DNA of 6,594 nucleotides from Candidatus Sulfopaludibacter sp. SbA3. GTDB lineage: Bacteria > Acidobacteriota > Terriglobia > 2-12-FULL-54-10. Made by a program: the position numbers and the translations under genes. The DNA lies in the NCBI GenBank assembly GCA_945865705.1, contig CAMBEY010000164.1:1-6594 (forward strand), written 5' to 3'. The notes below the pieces were generated by a model. That model worked only from the letters and a program-made list of their open reading frames with translations. It ran no database searches and had not been told where the DNA came from. Numbering within the stretch: the first letter of the stretch is position 1; the number at the start of each line of letters is the position of its first letter. Positions 6,210 to 6,594 of the stretch are shown here, piece by piece.

Positions 6210-6594
6210 GCGGCAGTCAAGTTGGGACTTTTCTCAGATAAGGGTTCGATAGGCGTCCCACCCTCTCCGCCATTAAATGAGCTGTTTGAGTTCAATTTGA
6301 AAGTTGACGGCACCAACTACCTAAATTCGGTGGTCAACGGCGGCGACGCCTCTTGCGGACAAGGCACCGGCATGGTTCCCTTGGATGCGAACACGCACAT
6401 CGCCAGCGAGGCGGCGGGTGCCAACACGATTTTTGAGAATTACACCAAGCGCGTCACCTGCGTGGATTCGAGCGGCACGGTGCTGGTGAACAACGTGGTG
6501 GCGATCACCACGAACGTGGACGTCAATCGCGGCGATCAAGTGGTCTGCACCTTCACCAACACGCTGCTCGCCGGGCAGTTGGCCGTCAAGAAAG
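6210..6594 (+). CDS. Surface-protein fragment with a prealbumin-like (SpaA/DUF11-type) domain, no start, runs off the edge
   Basis: The plus strand is open from just after a TGA (6207-6209) to the right edge, about 128 codons. From about 6285 the protein reads as one extracellular beta-sandwich module: FEFNLKVDGT, then SVVNGGDASCGQG, ASEAAGANTIFENYTKRVTC, DVNRGDQVVCTFTNT and a following AGQLAVKK. The order (F)NLxVDG, HxxxE, NYxxxxxC, GDxVxCTxTNT, then a new strand is typical of prealbumin-like repeats in large secreted or adhesin-type proteins, and the last residues look like the next module starting. Three cysteines (codons 6354, 6459, 6546) may form a disulfide. No ATG precedes the domain; the only in-frame ATG (6372) would cut it, and the TTGs at 6222 and 6297 lack a good ribosome site. 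The gene is therefore 5'-truncated, frameshifted or part of an assembly join. Residues from 6210 to 6284 may not be genuine coding sequence. Confidence 0.6.

Overview
The window reads as a Gram-negative chromosome segment. Its core is a four-gene minus-strand operon for a tripartite heavy-metal efflux pump. Transcription runs from about 5,900 down to position 1: TolC-type outer-membrane channel (4479-5855), unrecognised secreted protein (3708-4460), lipoprotein membrane-fusion adaptor (2478-3686), and HME-RND pump (2477 to beyond position 1, C-terminus missing). The order channel / small secreted protein / adaptor / pump is that of E. coli cusCFBA. The pump keeps all three methionines that line up with the Cu(I)/Ag(I) site of CusA, so monovalent copper or silver export is the best-supported function. 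Acidobacteriota are my guess at the source, because the secreted protein resembles proteins I associate with that phylum. This is inference from memory, not shown by the sequence alone.

The genes are tightly packed. The channel and the secreted protein are 18 nt apart using the starts chosen here, the secreted protein and adaptor 21 nt apart, and the adaptor stop TAA directly abuts the pump ATG. This points to one transcript with coupled translation. In the expected assembly the pump moves metal from periplasm or inner membrane, the adaptor bridges the periplasm, and the channel opens to the outside. The secreted protein sits where CusF sits in E. coli but is unlike it: about 250 aa with two tandem copies of one roughly 92-residue domain. 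It is the most novel item here. The second unusual item is a roughly 30-residue Ala/Gly/Ser/Met-rich insertion in the pump near the left edge.

Upstream of the operon (5856-6209) I see no convincing gene. This stretch holds a strong Shine-Dalgarno site for a TTG start, a foldable leader, a 14-bp palindrome that could be an operator, and an inverted repeat that vaguely resembles an insertion-sequence end. No metal-sensing regulator is visible.

From about 6285 to the right edge the plus strand encodes part of a secreted or surface protein with a prealbumin-like (SpaA/DUF11-type) beta domain. It has no credible start codon, so it may be a 5'-truncated gene, a frameshifted gene, or an assembly join.
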